Source of the DNA: Hyphomicrobiales bacterium | GTDB taxonomy: Bacteria > Pseudomonadota > Alphaproteobacteria > Rhizobiales > Beijerinckiaceae | Direction: 5' to 3' | NCBI GenBank assembly: GCA_027489955.1 | Contig: JAIXYZ010000008.1 | Span: 1 to 47,774 of the forward strand | Length of the DNA stretch: 47,774 nucleotides | Shown: positions 25,223-34,025 of the stretch, one piece after another | Numbering within the stretch: the stretch's first letter is position 1 | How the letters are laid out: every line of letters begins with the position of its first letter | Notes under the pieces: generated by a model | Seen by the model: the letters and a program-made list of their open reading frames with translations, nothing else | What the model was told of the DNA's origin: nothing | The model's database searches: none | Translations under genes and position numbers: made by a program

Positions 25223-26536
25223 ATGTTCGAACCCGCGATCGAATCCCGCCCCTGGTCGGAACAGCGCGCCGAGGACGCCGTCCGTTACGCCGCGCAGCTC
25301 GACTACCTGTTCGACCGCTCGCGCTTCTACCAGGCCAAGCTGCGCGGCGCGGGCTTCAGCGACGCCAGGTCCTGCGGCTCGCTGGACAACATCACGAACC
25401 TGCCCTTCACCGAGAAGGACGAATTGCGGGCCACCCGCAGCGAGGCCGATCCCATCGGCACCCATCTCGCGGCGCCCATCGAGCAGGTCGTGCGCATCTT
25501 CTCCACCAGCGGCACGACGGGCGTGCCGAGCTACATCCCGCTGACCGCCGGCGACCTCGACAACTGGGTCCGCACCTCGGCGCGCTCCTATGCCGCCGCC
25601 GGCGTCCAGGCCGGCGAGCGCATGGTCAGCACGTACAATGCGGGGCCCTTCGTCGCCGGCGCGGCCCTGGACGCGTTCAACCGCCTGGGCATGTGCCACA
25701 TTCCCGTCGGCACCGGGAACACCGAGCGCCTCATGGCGGCGGTGCAGCTGCTGAAGCCCCACGTCCTTGGCTGCACGCCGTCTTACGCGCTGCACCTGGC
25801 CGAATGGGCGAAGGACCGGGGCATCGACACGAAGAACAGCTCGGTCAAGCGCATCCTCGTCGCCGGCGAGCCCGGCGGCGGCGAGCCAGCCATGCGCGGC
25901 AAGCTGGAGGAGGCCTGGGGCGCGAAGGTCACCGAGGCCATGGGCATCGGCGACATCTCCGTCTCGCTCTGGGGCGAGTGCGAGCACCAGCAGGGCATGC
26001 ATTTCAGCGGCCGCGGCTTCGTGCATATCGAGCTGATCGAGCCCGAGACCGGCAAGTCCGTCCCCTGGGAGGACGGCGCCACGGGCGAGCTTGTGCTCAC
26101 CCATCTCCAGCACCGGGCCGCGCCGCTCCTGCGCTTCCGCACCCGCGACCACGTCATGGTCTGGACCTCGCCCTGCGCCTGCGGGCGGACCACGCCGCGC
26201 GTGCGCTGCATCGGCCGCACGGACGACATGCTGATCGTGCGCGGCGTCAACGTCTTCCCCTCCGCCGTGCGCGAGGTCGTCAACCGCTTCCAGCCGCTGG
26301 TGAGCGGCGTCATCGCCATCCGGCCGAAGGTCAGGGCCGTGAAGCAGGAGCCGCCGCTGCCCCTGGTGGTGGAGCTGAACGAGGGCGTGGAACCCACGCC
26401 CGACCTCGCGGACCGCATCGTGAAGGAGATCCGGTCCACGCTGATCGTCACGACGCAGGTGGAGCTCGTGCCCCACGGAACTCTGCCGCGCACCGACTAC
26501 AAGACCAAGATCCTCGACTTCAAGAACGCCGTCTGA
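25223..26536 (+). CDS. AMP-forming CoA ligase, phenylacetate-CoA ligase (PaaK) family
   Basis: A 437-residue adenylate-forming enzyme. The phosphate loop is STSGTTG at 94-100 (FSTSGTTGVPSYIPLT). A CxCG pair (CACGRTTPRV) and the hinge GRTDDMLIVRGVNVFPSAV are the marks of the PaaK branch. It begins 2 nt after the preceding stop and should make the CoA thioester that the citryl-CoA-lyase-like protein then cleaves. Acids activated by this family range from phenylacetate to small carboxylates. The specificity pocket cannot be judged by eye. Confidence 0.88.
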   Translation: MFEPAIESRPWSEQRAEDAVRYAAQLDYLFDRSRFYQAKLRGAGFSDARSCGSLDNITNLPFTEKDELRATRSEADPIGTHLAAPIEQVVRIFSTSGTTGVPSYIPLTAGDLDNWVRTSARSYAAAGVQAGERMVSTYNAGPFVAGAALDAFNRLGMCHIPVGTGNTERLMAAVQLLKPHVLGCTPSYALHLAEWAKDRGIDTKNSSVKRILVAGEPGGGEPAMRGKLEEAWGAKVTEAMGIGDISVSLWGECEHQQGMHFSGRGFVHIELIEPETGKSVPWEDGATGELVLTHLQHRAAPLLRFRTRDHVMVWTSPCACGRTTPRVRCIGRTDDMLIVRGVNVFPSAVREVVNRFQPLVSGVIAIRPKVRAVKQEPPLPLVVELNEGVEPTPDLADRIVKEIRSTLIVTTQVELVPHGTLPRTDYKTKILDFKNAV

Positions 26537-26595
26537 GCCAACGGACGCCACGACAGCCAGACCAAGAACAAGCAAGGACATCCCGGAGGAAGCCC

Positions 26596-27600
26596 ATGAA
26601 ACGCAGGACGATACTGATCGGCGCGCTGACGGCCATGCTGGCCGGCGGGGGCGCCAAGGCCGCCGAGTTCGACCTCAAGGTCTCCCACATGTTCCCCCCG
26701 ACGCACTTCATCCAGACGCTGGTGCTCCAGCCCTGGGCCAAGTCGATCGAGGAGAAGTCGAAGGGACGCGTCAGCATCCAGATCTTCGCCGCCGGCTCCG
26801 CCCTCGGCGACGCGACGCGCCAGTTCGACCAGGTCCGCAGCGGCGTCGTCGACATCGCCATCGGCATTCCGGCCATCCCGCGCGGCCGCCATCCGCGCTC
26901 GACGCTCATCGAGCTGCCCTTCACCATCAAGTCGGCGGAAGCCGGCACGAAGGTCCTGATGGAGCTCTACGACAAGTACCTCAAGGACGACTTCGCTGGC
27001 ACCGTCATGCTCAACCTGACCGTGACCGAGCCGAGCGGCATCCATACCAAGACGCCGGTCGCCGACCTGGACCAGCTCAAGGGCATGCGCCTGCGCGCGC
27101 CCACGCCCAGCGTCACCGCGATGCTGAACGCGCTCGGCGCCACGCCGGTCGGCCTGCCGCCGACGCAGATCTACGAGAACGTCGAGCGCGGCGTGGTGGA
27201 GGGCAACGTCATGCCCTGGGGACCGGTGGGCGCCTTCAAGCTCCACGAGGTGCTGAAGAACCACCTGAACGCCCGCGTCGACGCCGTCGCCATGTACACG
27301 CTCATGAACGAGCGCCGCTACAACTCGCTGCCGCCGGACATCAAGGTCCTGTTCGACGAGAGCAGGGACTTCTTCGCCAAGAACTGGGGCAAGTGGTGGA
27401 AGGACACCGACCAGATCGCCATCGATGCGGCGCTCAAGGCGGGCAACACCGTGCGCGAGCTGCCCGACGCCAGCCGCAACGCCTGGCGCGAGAAGCTCAG
27501 CCCCGTCGTGAAGGCGTATGTCGACGAGCAGGAGAAGACCGTGCCCGGCTCGCGCGAGATCTACGACGCCATGGTCACGGCCCTGAAGAAGTACGAGTAG
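26596..27600 (+). CDS. TRAP transporter solute-binding protein (DctP family)
   Basis: A 334-residue periplasmic binding protein. The ATG at 26596 has a GGAGGA ribosome site. The signal peptide KRRTILIGALTAMLAGG...KAA is cleaved near residue 22. The DctP fold is shown by LKVSHMFPPTHFIQTLVLQP, LKGMRLRAPTPSVTAMLNAL (the Arg that grips the substrate carboxylate lies in this block) and VVEGNVMPWGPVGAFKLHEV. A carboxylate ligand is therefore likely. A strong stem-loop follows the stop, before the membrane components. Confidence 0.92.
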   Translation: MKRRTILIGALTAMLAGGGAKAAEFDLKVSHMFPPTHFIQTLVLQPWAKSIEEKSKGRVSIQIFAAGSALGDATRQFDQVRSGVVDIAIGIPAIPRGRHPRSTLIELPFTIKSAEAGTKVLMELYDKYLKDDFAGTVMLNLTVTEPSGIHTKTPVADLDQLKGMRLRAPTPSVTAMLNALGATPVGLPPTQIYENVERGVVEGNVMPWGPVGAFKLHEVLKNHLNARVDAVAMYTLMNERRYNSLPPDIKVLFDESRDFFAKNWGKWWKDTDQIAIDAALKAGNTVRELPDASRNAWREKLSPVVKAYVDEQEKTVPGSREIYDAMVTALKKYE

Positions 27601-27625
27601 CCTTGCGCCGAACGCGTTTCGGACA

Positions 27626-27682
27626 CGGGGCCGGGCCGCGCCGCCTTCCGGCGAGCGCTTCCCGGCCCGGCGATCGGCCCCG
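27626..27682 (+). terminator. Stem-loop between the TRAP binding-protein and membrane genes
   Basis: CGGGGCCG (27626-27633) can pair with CGGCCCCG (27675-27682), or the overlapping GCCGGGCC (27630-27637) with GGCCCGGC (27664-27671); an inner CCGCC/GGCG hairpin also forms. There is no T-run. It probably protects the binding-protein mRNA end rather than terminating fully. Confidence 0.5.
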
Positions 27683-27705
27683 GCAGACATGGAGAGGTCG
27701 GCACG

Positions 27706-28197
27706 ATGATACGGGCAATGCGCCTTCTGGCGCTGGCGGGCACGCTGGCCTTCCTGGCCGCCGTCGGCCTCACCATGGTGGACATCGCGCTCAGGAGCTT
27801 CAGCTCCGGCACGGTGAAGGGCGCGGTCGATCTGGGCCAGCTCTGCGTGATGGCCGGAGCGATGCTGGCCATCCCGTACTGCTTCGCCACCGACCAGAAC
27901 GTCGCGATCGACCTCTTCACCGACCGGATGCCGCGCCGGGTGCAGCTTGCCCTGCGCGTCTTCGCGGCCCTGCTCGGCGCAGCGTTCCTGGCCGGCGTGT
28001 TCTGGTTCTCGCTGCAGCAGGCGATGATCGAGGCCGCGGGCGGCGATCGCAGCCAGACCATCGGCATCCCCATGGCCTGGTACTGGACCCCCTTCCTGGC
28101 CGGCATCGGCCTGTCCATCCTCGCCACCCTCGCCGTGGCGCTCGATCTGGTGCGCAACGGCCTTCCCGCGGCGCGCATCGAGGAGGCCTCCCATTGA
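27706..28197 (+). CDS. TRAP transporter small membrane subunit (DctQ family)
   Basis: A 163-residue inner-membrane protein with four hydrophobic helices (about 5-25, 42-60, 80-105, 122-146). The family-typical pattern of a polar residue set after helix 2 is present (FATDQNVAIDLFTDRMPRRV), as is IGIPMAWYWTPFLAGI before helix 4. It joins the large subunit DctM, whose start codon overlaps its stop by 4 nt. Together they form the sodium-driven permease for the ligand brought by the DctP protein. Confidence 0.9.
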   Translation: MIRAMRLLALAGTLAFLAAVGLTMVDIALRSFSSGTVKGAVDLGQLCVMAGAMLAIPYCFATDQNVAIDLFTDRMPRRVQLALRVFAALLGAAFLAGVFWFSLQQAMIEAAGGDRSQTIGIPMAWYWTPFLAGIGLSILATLAVALDLVRNGLPAARIEEASH

Positions 28198-29498
28198 GCC
28201 CCGCCGTCATCGGACTGATCGGCGTCGTCTCGCTGCTGGCGCTCATCGCCCTGCGCGTTCCGGTCGCCATCGCCATGGGCGTCGTCGGCATCGTCGGCGG
28301 CGTGGCCATCAACGGCTGGTTCAGCCTGGGCTTCGTGCTCGGCTCCCAGCCCTTCGTCACCGTCTTTCCCTATACGCTCTCGGTCATCCCGCTCTTCGTG
28401 ATGATGGGCGCGTTCGCCGCAAGGGCCGGGCTCTCGGCCTCGCTCTTCCAGTCGCTGCATGCCCTGATCGGCCACTGGCGCGGGGGGCTTGCAACCGCCA
28501 CGATCGGCGCCTGCGCCCTCTTCGGCTCGGTCTGCGGGTCCAGCCTGGCCACCGCCGCCACGATGACGCGCGTCGCCGTCCCGACCATGCAGAAGATCGG
28601 CTACGACGACCGGCTCACCGCCGGCACGGTCGCCGCCGGCGGCACGCTCGGCATCCTCATCCCGCCCTCGATCATCATGGTCATCTACGCGATCATGACC
28701 GAGCAATCGATCGGCCGCATGTTCCTGGCCGGCATGGTGCCCGGCTTCATGGCCGCCGGGCTGTACATGCTGACCGTCTACATCATCGCCCGGCTGCGTC
28801 CGGAGAGCGCGCCGCTCGCGCCGCGCCTCGGCCGCGAGCACCAGCTCGAGGCCTTCCGGCAGATGGGCCCGGTGCTCCTCCTGTTCGGCTCGGTCATGGG
28901 CTCGATCTATTTCGGCATCGCCTCGCCGACGGAGGCCGCCGCCGTCGGCGCCTTCGGGGCCATCGTGCTCGCCGCCATGCGCGGCATGCTGACCTGGGAG
29001 GTCGTGCGGGAATCGCTGATGGAGACGGCGGTCACGACGGGCATGATCTTCATGATCCTCGTCGGCACGTCGGTGCTGCAGTTCTTCATCGAGACATCGA
29101 CGCTGCCTAACCTCCTGCTGGACGGCATCAACTGGCTGCAATTGCCGCCCATCGGCGTGCTGATCCTGATCCTGATCGTCTACGTCATCCTGGGCTGCTT
29201 CCTCGACAGCCTGTCGATGATGCTGATCACCCTGCCGATCTTCTTCCCGCTGATCGTCAAGCTCGGCTACGACCCGGTCTGGTTCGGCATCCTGGTCACG
29301 TCGGTGGTCGAGATCGGGCTCATCACGCCGCCGGTCGGCATGAACCTCTTCGTCATCGCCGCGGTGTCGAACTCGATCCGCTTCGAGACGGCTGCTGCGG
29401 GGGTGGTGCCGTTCCTCATGGCCGACACGGTGCGGGTGGCGCTCCTCGTCGCCTTCCCGGCGATCACGCTCTTCCTACCGAAACTGCTGATGGGCTGA
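28194..29498 (+). CDS. TRAP transporter large permease subunit (DctM family)
   Basis: A 434-residue permease with 12-13 hydrophobic segments. The DctM marks are GSVCGSSLATAATMTRVAVP, GTLGILIPPSIIMVIYAI and a second inverted-repeat block IGLITPPVGMNLFVIAAV. The start is TTG 28194: it overlaps the DctQ stop (TTGA) and has AGGAGG 8 nt before, while no ATG lies near. It is the last gene of the module and converges with the next GntR gene across a possible two-way terminator. Confidence 0.93.
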   Translation: MSPAVIGLIGVVSLLALIALRVPVAIAMGVVGIVGGVAINGWFSLGFVLGSQPFVTVFPYTLSVIPLFVMMGAFAARAGLSASLFQSLHALIGHWRGGLATATIGACALFGSVCGSSLATAATMTRVAVPTMQKIGYDDRLTAGTVAAGGTLGILIPPSIIMVIYAIMTEQSIGRMFLAGMVPGFMAAGLYMLTVYIIARLRPESAPLAPRLGREHQLEAFRQMGPVLLLFGSVMGSIYFGIASPTEAAAVGAFGAIVLAAMRGMLTWEVVRESLMETAVTTGMIFMILVGTSVLQFFIETSTLPNLLLDGINWLQLPPIGVLILILIVYVILGCFLDSLSMMLITLPIFFPLIVKLGYDPVWFGILVTSVVEIGLITPPVGMNLFVIAAVSNSIRFETAAAGVVPFLMADTVRVALLVAFPAITLFLPKLLMG

Positions 29499-29500
29499 CC

Positions 29501-29530
29501 GCGCCGGCTCGGTCTCAGAACAGCCGGCGC
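29501..29530. terminator. Inverted repeat between convergent genes
   Basis: GCGCCGGCT (29501-29509) and AGCCGGCGC (29522-29530) pair perfectly over 9 bp with a 12-nt loop. It spans the 16-nt gap between the TRAP permease stop and the end of the GntR gene, a natural place for a bidirectional terminator. There is no T-run on either side. Confidence 0.5.
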
Positions 29531-30162
29531 AAATGCGTCAGAACGCTGCCGCGCACGTTGTCGATGTGCACGCGCATCGCCGCCTGGGCTCTTTCTGGAT
29601 CGCGCGCCATCACCGCGTCGATGATCTCGAGATGCTCTTGCACGCCGGGCTGGAAGCGCTCGGGCACCCGGCCCATGTCGAAGATCTTGGTCTTCTGGCG
29701 CAGGTCGCTGATGAGTTCCGACAGGAGCCGGGAGCCGGCGAGACCCGCGATCGTCCGGTGCAGCCGGTCGTCCACCGCGACATGCTCCTCGGCGCTCGGC
29801 ACCACGCCGTCCGCATAGGCCTGGATGCGGTCGCGGATGAGGACGAGGTCCTCCGATCCGCCCGCCTCGGCGGCGCGGCCCGCGGCCTCCACCTCCAGCA
29901 GCCGGCGTACGTGGAGGATCTCGATGAAGTCGTCGACCGAAAGCCGCCGCACGACCGGCGTGATGCCGGCGCTGCGCAGCACCAGGCCTTCGACCATGAG
30001 GCGCATGATCGCCTCGCGCACCGGGGTGCGCGACACGCCCAGCCGCTCCGCGAGCTTCTTTTCCTGCAGGGCCGTCCCGGCGGACAGCGTGCCGTTCAGG
30101 ATCATCTCCCGCAGGCGCTCGTAGGTGGTGTTGCCGAGGGTGGAGGGCGAAAGCTCATTCAT
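29515..30162 (-). CDS. GntR-family regulator, FCD subfamily, of the cyclic-amide module
   Basis: A 215-residue protein with winged helix at 10-72 (TTYERLREMILNGTLSAGTA; LGVSRTPVREAIMRLMVEGL) and an FCD domain (DFIEILHVRRLLEVEAAGRA; VDDRLHRTIAGLAGSRLL). The ATG at 30162 starts it. It is divergent from the amidohydrolase gene across a 191-bp gap holding an operator-like element that recurs before the VOC/ABC-transporter operon at 42.5 kb, so it probably controls both convergent operons of the module. Confidence 0.88.
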   Translation of the reverse strand: MNELSPSTLGNTTYERLREMILNGTLSAGTALQEKKLAERLGVSRTPVREAIMRLMVEGLVLRSAGITPVVRRLSVDDFIEILHVRRLLEVEAAGRAAEAGGSEDLVLIRDRIQAYADGVVPSAEEHVAVDDRLHRTIAGLAGSRLLSELISDLRQKTKIFDMGRVPERFQPGVQEHLEIIDAVMARDPERAQAAMRVHIDNVRGSVLTHLRRLF

Positions 30163-30239
30163 GCGAGCAATGTCCGCTTTGCGATGATTCCGCCCCGCGC
30201 AGGCCGCCCCGCGCGCCCCGTGCGAAGTCACGACATGCA

Positions 30240-30258
30240 CCGTGTATACCGCAGGTAT
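30240..30258. promoter_or_regulatory. Operator-like element, copy 1, upstream of the amidohydrolase operon
   Basis: CCGTGTATACCGCAGGTAT contains the inverted repeat ATACC-GCA-GGTAT (30246-30258). The same 12 bases CCGTGTATACCG followed by C/T, AGGT, A/G, T occur in the same orientation relative to their gene at 42510-42492. It lies 96 nt before the chosen amidohydrolase start. The inverted GGTAT units recall sites of the GntR-family regulator NanR, which uses GGTATA units. Confidence 0.65.
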
Positions 30259-30353
30259 GTTGACTAGGCCAGCGCAGTCGGCGCACTGTGCCGGCGTCGT
30301 CGGTGGCTTTCCCCCGGCGCATGGTTCAGGACGTCTCCCGGAGCTCACGGATC

Positions 30354-31802
30354 GTGGCCGATCTCCTTATTACAGGCGGCGTCGTCATCACAATGGACGC
30401 CTCCCGCCGGATCATCGAGGACGGCGCGATCGCGGTGGACGGCGACCGGATCGTTGATGTCGGGACCACCGCCGACCTGACCGAGCGCCACGAGGCGCGC
30501 ACTGTGATCGACGCCCAGCGCAAGGCGGTCATGCCGGGCCTCGTCGACGGTCATGCCCATGCGGGCCACGGACTCATCAAGACCATGGGCGGTGGCCGCG
30601 GGGACCTCTGGTACGAGGCCTGCCTGAAGGCCTACACGATCGGCTCCACGCCGGACTTCTGGCGCGCCGAAGCCGAGCTTGCCGCGCTGGAGCGCCTGCG
30701 CTTCGGCGTCACGACGGGCGTGTCGCTGCTCGGCGGCGGCGACAGCATCATGCGCACCGACGATCCCGCCCACGCGGACGCGCATTGCGAGGGCGTGACG
30801 GCGGTCGGCACCCGTTCGCTCATTGCCATCGGGCCGACGCGCCCGCCCCACCCCCTCACCTATGCCCGCTGGAACGGGATGGAGCGGACGGATTATCCCG
30901 TCTCCTTCGACCGGCAGATGGAGACGTGCCGCACGATCATCGACCGCTGGCATGGCCGTCACGGCCGGCGCATCGGGATCGCCATGCTGACGCCGACGAT
31001 CCGCGACGAGCACGTGGAGGCGATGGACGCGGCGACCCTGGCCGAGACCCGCCGGCAGGCGCTTGTCGCCCGCGAGCTGAGCCGCGAGCGCGGCCTCGTC
31101 TTCACCCAGGACGGCCACACCCGCAACAGCGTGGCCTATGCCCATGAGCTCGGGCTCCTGGGTCCCGACGCGCTCCTGTCGCACGCCACGGACCTGACCG
31201 CCGACGAGATCCGCATCTGCGCCGACACCGGCGCGAAGATCGCTCACAATCCCAGCGCGGTCGCCTCCATCCTCGGGCGGTGCCCCGTGCCCGAACTGAT
31301 CGACGCCGGCGCCACCGTCTGCCTCGGCTCCGACGCCACCGCCCCGGACCGCTCGGGCGACATGTTCCGCCACATGCAGCAATGCATGCACTATCACCGC
31401 ACCCATTTCCGCGACGCCAGCTACCTTCCGCCCGGCCGCGTGCTGGAGATGTGCACGGTCGACGGCGCGTCTGCCCTGGGCATGGGCTCCGAGATCGGCG
31501 CGCTGGAGATCGGCCGGAAGGCGGACATCATCCTCGTCGACCTCGCCCGGCCGCACCTCTACCCCCTGAACATGGCACCGTTCCGCGTCACCTATTTCGC
31601 CAACGGCAACGACGTTGACACGGTCATCGTCGACGGCCGCCTCCTGATGCAGGGGCGGCGTGTGCTCAGCGTCGACGAGGACCGCGTCCTGGAGGCGGCC
31701 CAGCGCGAGTGCGAGCTGATGCTGGAGCGCACGGGCCTTCGCCACCTGCTGGACATGCCGGCGGACTTCTTCGGCCATACCCGCTCCGCCGGCAGGCACT
31801 GA
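30354..31802 (+). CDS. Amidohydrolase-superfamily deaminase/hydrolase (TrzN / 8-oxoguanine-deaminase-like)
   Basis: A 482-residue metal-dependent hydrolase. Metal ligands: His67 and His69 in DGHAHAG, His255 in TQDGHTRNS, His277 in LSHATDLT and Asp327 in GSDATAPD, the one-metal pattern of the AtzA/TrzN/cytosine-deaminase branch. GTG 30354 gives the usual opening ADLLITGGVVITMD and has CGGAG 10 nt before it; ATG 30321 would add 11 residues but has no ribosome site. It is first in an operon with a hydantoinase, a racemase-like protein and a DapA-family protein. It probably removes an amino or similar group from an N-heterocycle; the substrate is not identified. Confidence 0.87.
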   Translation: MADLLITGGVVITMDASRRIIEDGAIAVDGDRIVDVGTTADLTERHEARTVIDAQRKAVMPGLVDGHAHAGHGLIKTMGGGRGDLWYEACLKAYTIGSTPDFWRAEAELAALERLRFGVTTGVSLLGGGDSIMRTDDPAHADAHCEGVTAVGTRSLIAIGPTRPPHPLTYARWNGMERTDYPVSFDRQMETCRTIIDRWHGRHGRRIGIAMLTPTIRDEHVEAMDAATLAETRRQALVARELSRERGLVFTQDGHTRNSVAYAHELGLLGPDALLSHATDLTADEIRICADTGAKIAHNPSAVASILGRCPVPELIDAGATVCLGSDATAPDRSGDMFRHMQQCMHYHRTHFRDASYLPPGRVLEMCTVDGASALGMGSEIGALEIGRKADIILVDLARPHLYPLNMAPFRVTYFANGNDVDTVIVDGRLLMQGRRVLSVDEDRVLEAAQRECELMLERTGLRHLLDMPADFFGHTRSAGRH

Positions 31803-31827
31803 CAATCCCGGAAGGACCGCTAGCGCC

Positions 31828-33291
31828 ATGGCCGACCAAGCCTTCGACATCGTCATCCGCGGCGGCACCGTCGCGACCGCCGACGGCCGCTTCGAGGCGG
31901 ATGTGGGCCTAACGGGCGAGACCATCGCCGCCGTCGGGCGGGGCCTTGCGCCGGGGCGCCGCGAGATCGATGCGCGCGGCCGTCTGGTCCTGCCGGGCGG
32001 CGTCGACAGCCATTCGCACATCGAGCAATTGTCCGGCGGCGGCATCATGAATGCCGACACGTTCGAGACGGCGACGCGCTCGGCGCTGATGGGCGGGACC
32101 ACGTCGGTCATCTCCTTCGCCGCCCAGCACCGGGGCATGCGGCTCACGGACGTCGTCGACGATTACGCGGCGCGGGCCGCGCGCGGCGCGATGGCCGACT
32201 ACGCCTTCCATCTCATGGTGGCCAATCCGGACCGGCAGACCATCGAGACCGACCTGCCCGCGCTGATCCGCGCCGGCCACCGGTCGGTGAAGGTCTTCAT
32301 GACCTACGACAAGGTGCAGGTGACGGACGAGCAGCTCCTGGACGTGCTGCTGGCCACGCGCAGCGCCGGGGGGCTCGTCTGCGTCCATGCCGAAAACCAC
32401 GGCATGCTCAAATGGATGGGCGATCGCCTCGTCGCCCGCGGCTATAGGGCGCCGAAATTCCACGCCGTGAGCCATCCCCGCGCGGCGGAGATCGAGGCCA
32501 TCCACCGGCTGATCCAGTTCTCGCTCCTGGTCGACCAGCCGATCATGATCTTCCACGTCTCCACGGCGGAGGGCCTCGACCTCATCCGCAAGGCGCGGGC
32601 CGAGGGCGCGAAGGTCTATGCGGAGACCTGCACCCATTACCTGTTCCAGACGATGGCGGACCTGGACCTGCCCGGCCTGGAGGCAGCCAAGCTGCTCTGC
32701 TCGCCGCCCCAGCGCACGCCGTCGGATCAGGAGGCGCTGTGGCGCGGGCTGGAACTGGGTGACCTGCAGGTCCTGTCGTCGGATCATGCGCCCTACCGCT
32801 TCGACGCGTCCGGCAAGCTCAGCGCCGGCGCCGATCCCGACTTCAAGCAGATCGCCAACGGCCAGCCCGGCCTGCAGATCCGCATGCCGCTTTTGTTCGA
32901 CGCCATGGTCGGCGGCGGACGCCTCGGGCTGGAGCGCTTCGTGGACCTGACGGCCGCCACGCCGGCCCGCATCTACGACCTGCCGCGGAAAGGCGCCATC
33001 GCGCCGGGCATGGACGCGGACATCGTCCTGTGGGACCCCGAACGCAAGACGGTCCTCCCGGACGCTCTCGACGACAATACGGGCTACAACCCGTTCGCAG
33101 GGCGAACGGTGACCGGTTACCCCGAGCTCGTCATGCTGCGCGGCGCGGTCGCGGTGGAGGACGGCGTCCTGCGCGCGAAGCCCGGCTCCGGCCGGCTGCT
33201 GCTGCGCGAGGCGGGCGAGGCCACGCGCCCGACCGGACGCCTCTCCCCCGAATTCGACCCGGCGCACAATTTCGGCGCCGATCTCTACTAG
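31828..33291 (+). CDS. Dihydropyrimidinase/hydantoinase-family cyclic amidohydrolase
   Basis: A 487-residue enzyme. All two-metal ligands are present: His62 and His64 (DSHSHIE), Lys155 to be carboxylated (SVKVFMTY), His187 (VHAENH), His243 (IFHVST) and Asp319 (SSDHAP). It should hydrolyse a cyclic ureide or imide ring (hydantoin, dihydropyrimidine or similar) to a carbamoyl/amide acid. D-hydantoinase and allantoinase relatives share these ligands, so the precise ring is open. It lies 25 nt after the amidohydrolase gene. Confidence 0.92.
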   Translation: MADQAFDIVIRGGTVATADGRFEADVGLTGETIAAVGRGLAPGRREIDARGRLVLPGGVDSHSHIEQLSGGGIMNADTFETATRSALMGGTTSVISFAAQHRGMRLTDVVDDYAARAARGAMADYAFHLMVANPDRQTIETDLPALIRAGHRSVKVFMTYDKVQVTDEQLLDVLLATRSAGGLVCVHAENHGMLKWMGDRLVARGYRAPKFHAVSHPRAAEIEAIHRLIQFSLLVDQPIMIFHVSTAEGLDLIRKARAEGAKVYAETCTHYLFQTMADLDLPGLEAAKLLCSPPQRTPSDQEALWRGLELGDLQVLSSDHAPYRFDASGKLSAGADPDFKQIANGQPGLQIRMPLLFDAMVGGGRLGLERFVDLTAATPARIYDLPRKGAIAPGMDADIVLWDPERKTVLPDALDDNTGYNPFAGRTVTGYPELVMLRGAVAVEDGVLRAKPGSGRLLLREAGEATRPTGRLSPEFDPAHNFGADLY

Positions 33292-33313
33292 GCAGCCCGG
33301 CAGGAGCGCGGCC

Positions 33314-33970
33314 ATGACCGTCTTCGTCATCAACCCCAATTCGTCGGAGGCCGTCACGGCGGGCATCGACGCCGCAGTGGCCCCGCTGCGCTCCAGCGAC
33401 GGTCCTCCCATCGTCTGCGTCACCCTGGCGGAAGGACCGCCCGGCATCCAGACGCAGGCGCATGTGGACGGCGTCGTCATGCCGATGCTCAAGCGCGCCG
33501 CCGCGCTCGAGGCGGAGGCGTCGGCCTTCGTCGTCGCCTGTTTCAGCGATCCCGGCATGCATGCGCTGCGGGAGCAGAGCCGCCACCCCGTCCTCGGCAT
33601 CGCCGAGAGCGGCATCCTCACCGCCCTGACCCTCGGCCAGCGCTTCGGCATCATCGCGATCCTGCCGACCTCGATCCCGCGGCATCTGCGCTATGTCGGC
33701 GCAATGGGCGTGGGGCAGCGCTTCGCCGGCGACCTCGCCATCGGCATGGGCGTGGCGGAGCTGGCCGACGGGGCCAGGACCCTGGAGCGCATGACCGAGA
33801 CCGGGCGGCGCCTTCGCGATGTCCACGGCGCGGACGTGCTCGTCATGGGATGCGCCGGCATGGCCCGGTTCCGCGCGCCGCTGGAACAGGCCCTGGGCAT
33901 CCCCGTGGTCGAGCCCACCCAGGCCGCGACCGCCATGGCGGTTGGCCGGGTCCGCCTCGCCGACGCCTGA
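33314..33970 (+). CDS. Asp/Glu/hydantoin racemase-family protein
   Basis: A 218-residue racemase-fold protein with the usual pair of active-site cysteines: Cys76 in VVACFSDPGMH and Cys180 in VMGCAGMARF. The opening VFVINPNSSEAVTAGI is typical of the hydantoin racemase/HyuA branch, and CFSDPG is that family's Cys block. Beside a hydantoinase it probably racemises the ring substrate at its alpha carbon so both enantiomers can be used. Maleate isomerase and AMDase relatives also use two Cys but have other flanking motifs. Confidence 0.88.
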   Translation: MTVFVINPNSSEAVTAGIDAAVAPLRSSDGPPIVCVTLAEGPPGIQTQAHVDGVVMPMLKRAAALEAEASAFVVACFSDPGMHALREQSRHPVLGIAESGILTALTLGQRFGIIAILPTSIPRHLRYVGAMGVGQRFAGDLAIGMGVAELADGARTLERMTETGRRLRDVHGADVLVMGCAGMARFRAPLEQALGIPVVEPTQAATAMAVGRVRLADA

Positions 33971-34025
33971 CCACGTTCGCTCGAAGACGACAACGACAAC
34001 AAAAGTCCCAAGGAGACACCGACCC

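Noticed and set aside
26497-28194. Minus-strand open frame of about 565 codons opposite the TRAP genes
   Set aside because: Composition and position are those of an antisense shadow of the DctP and DctQ genes.
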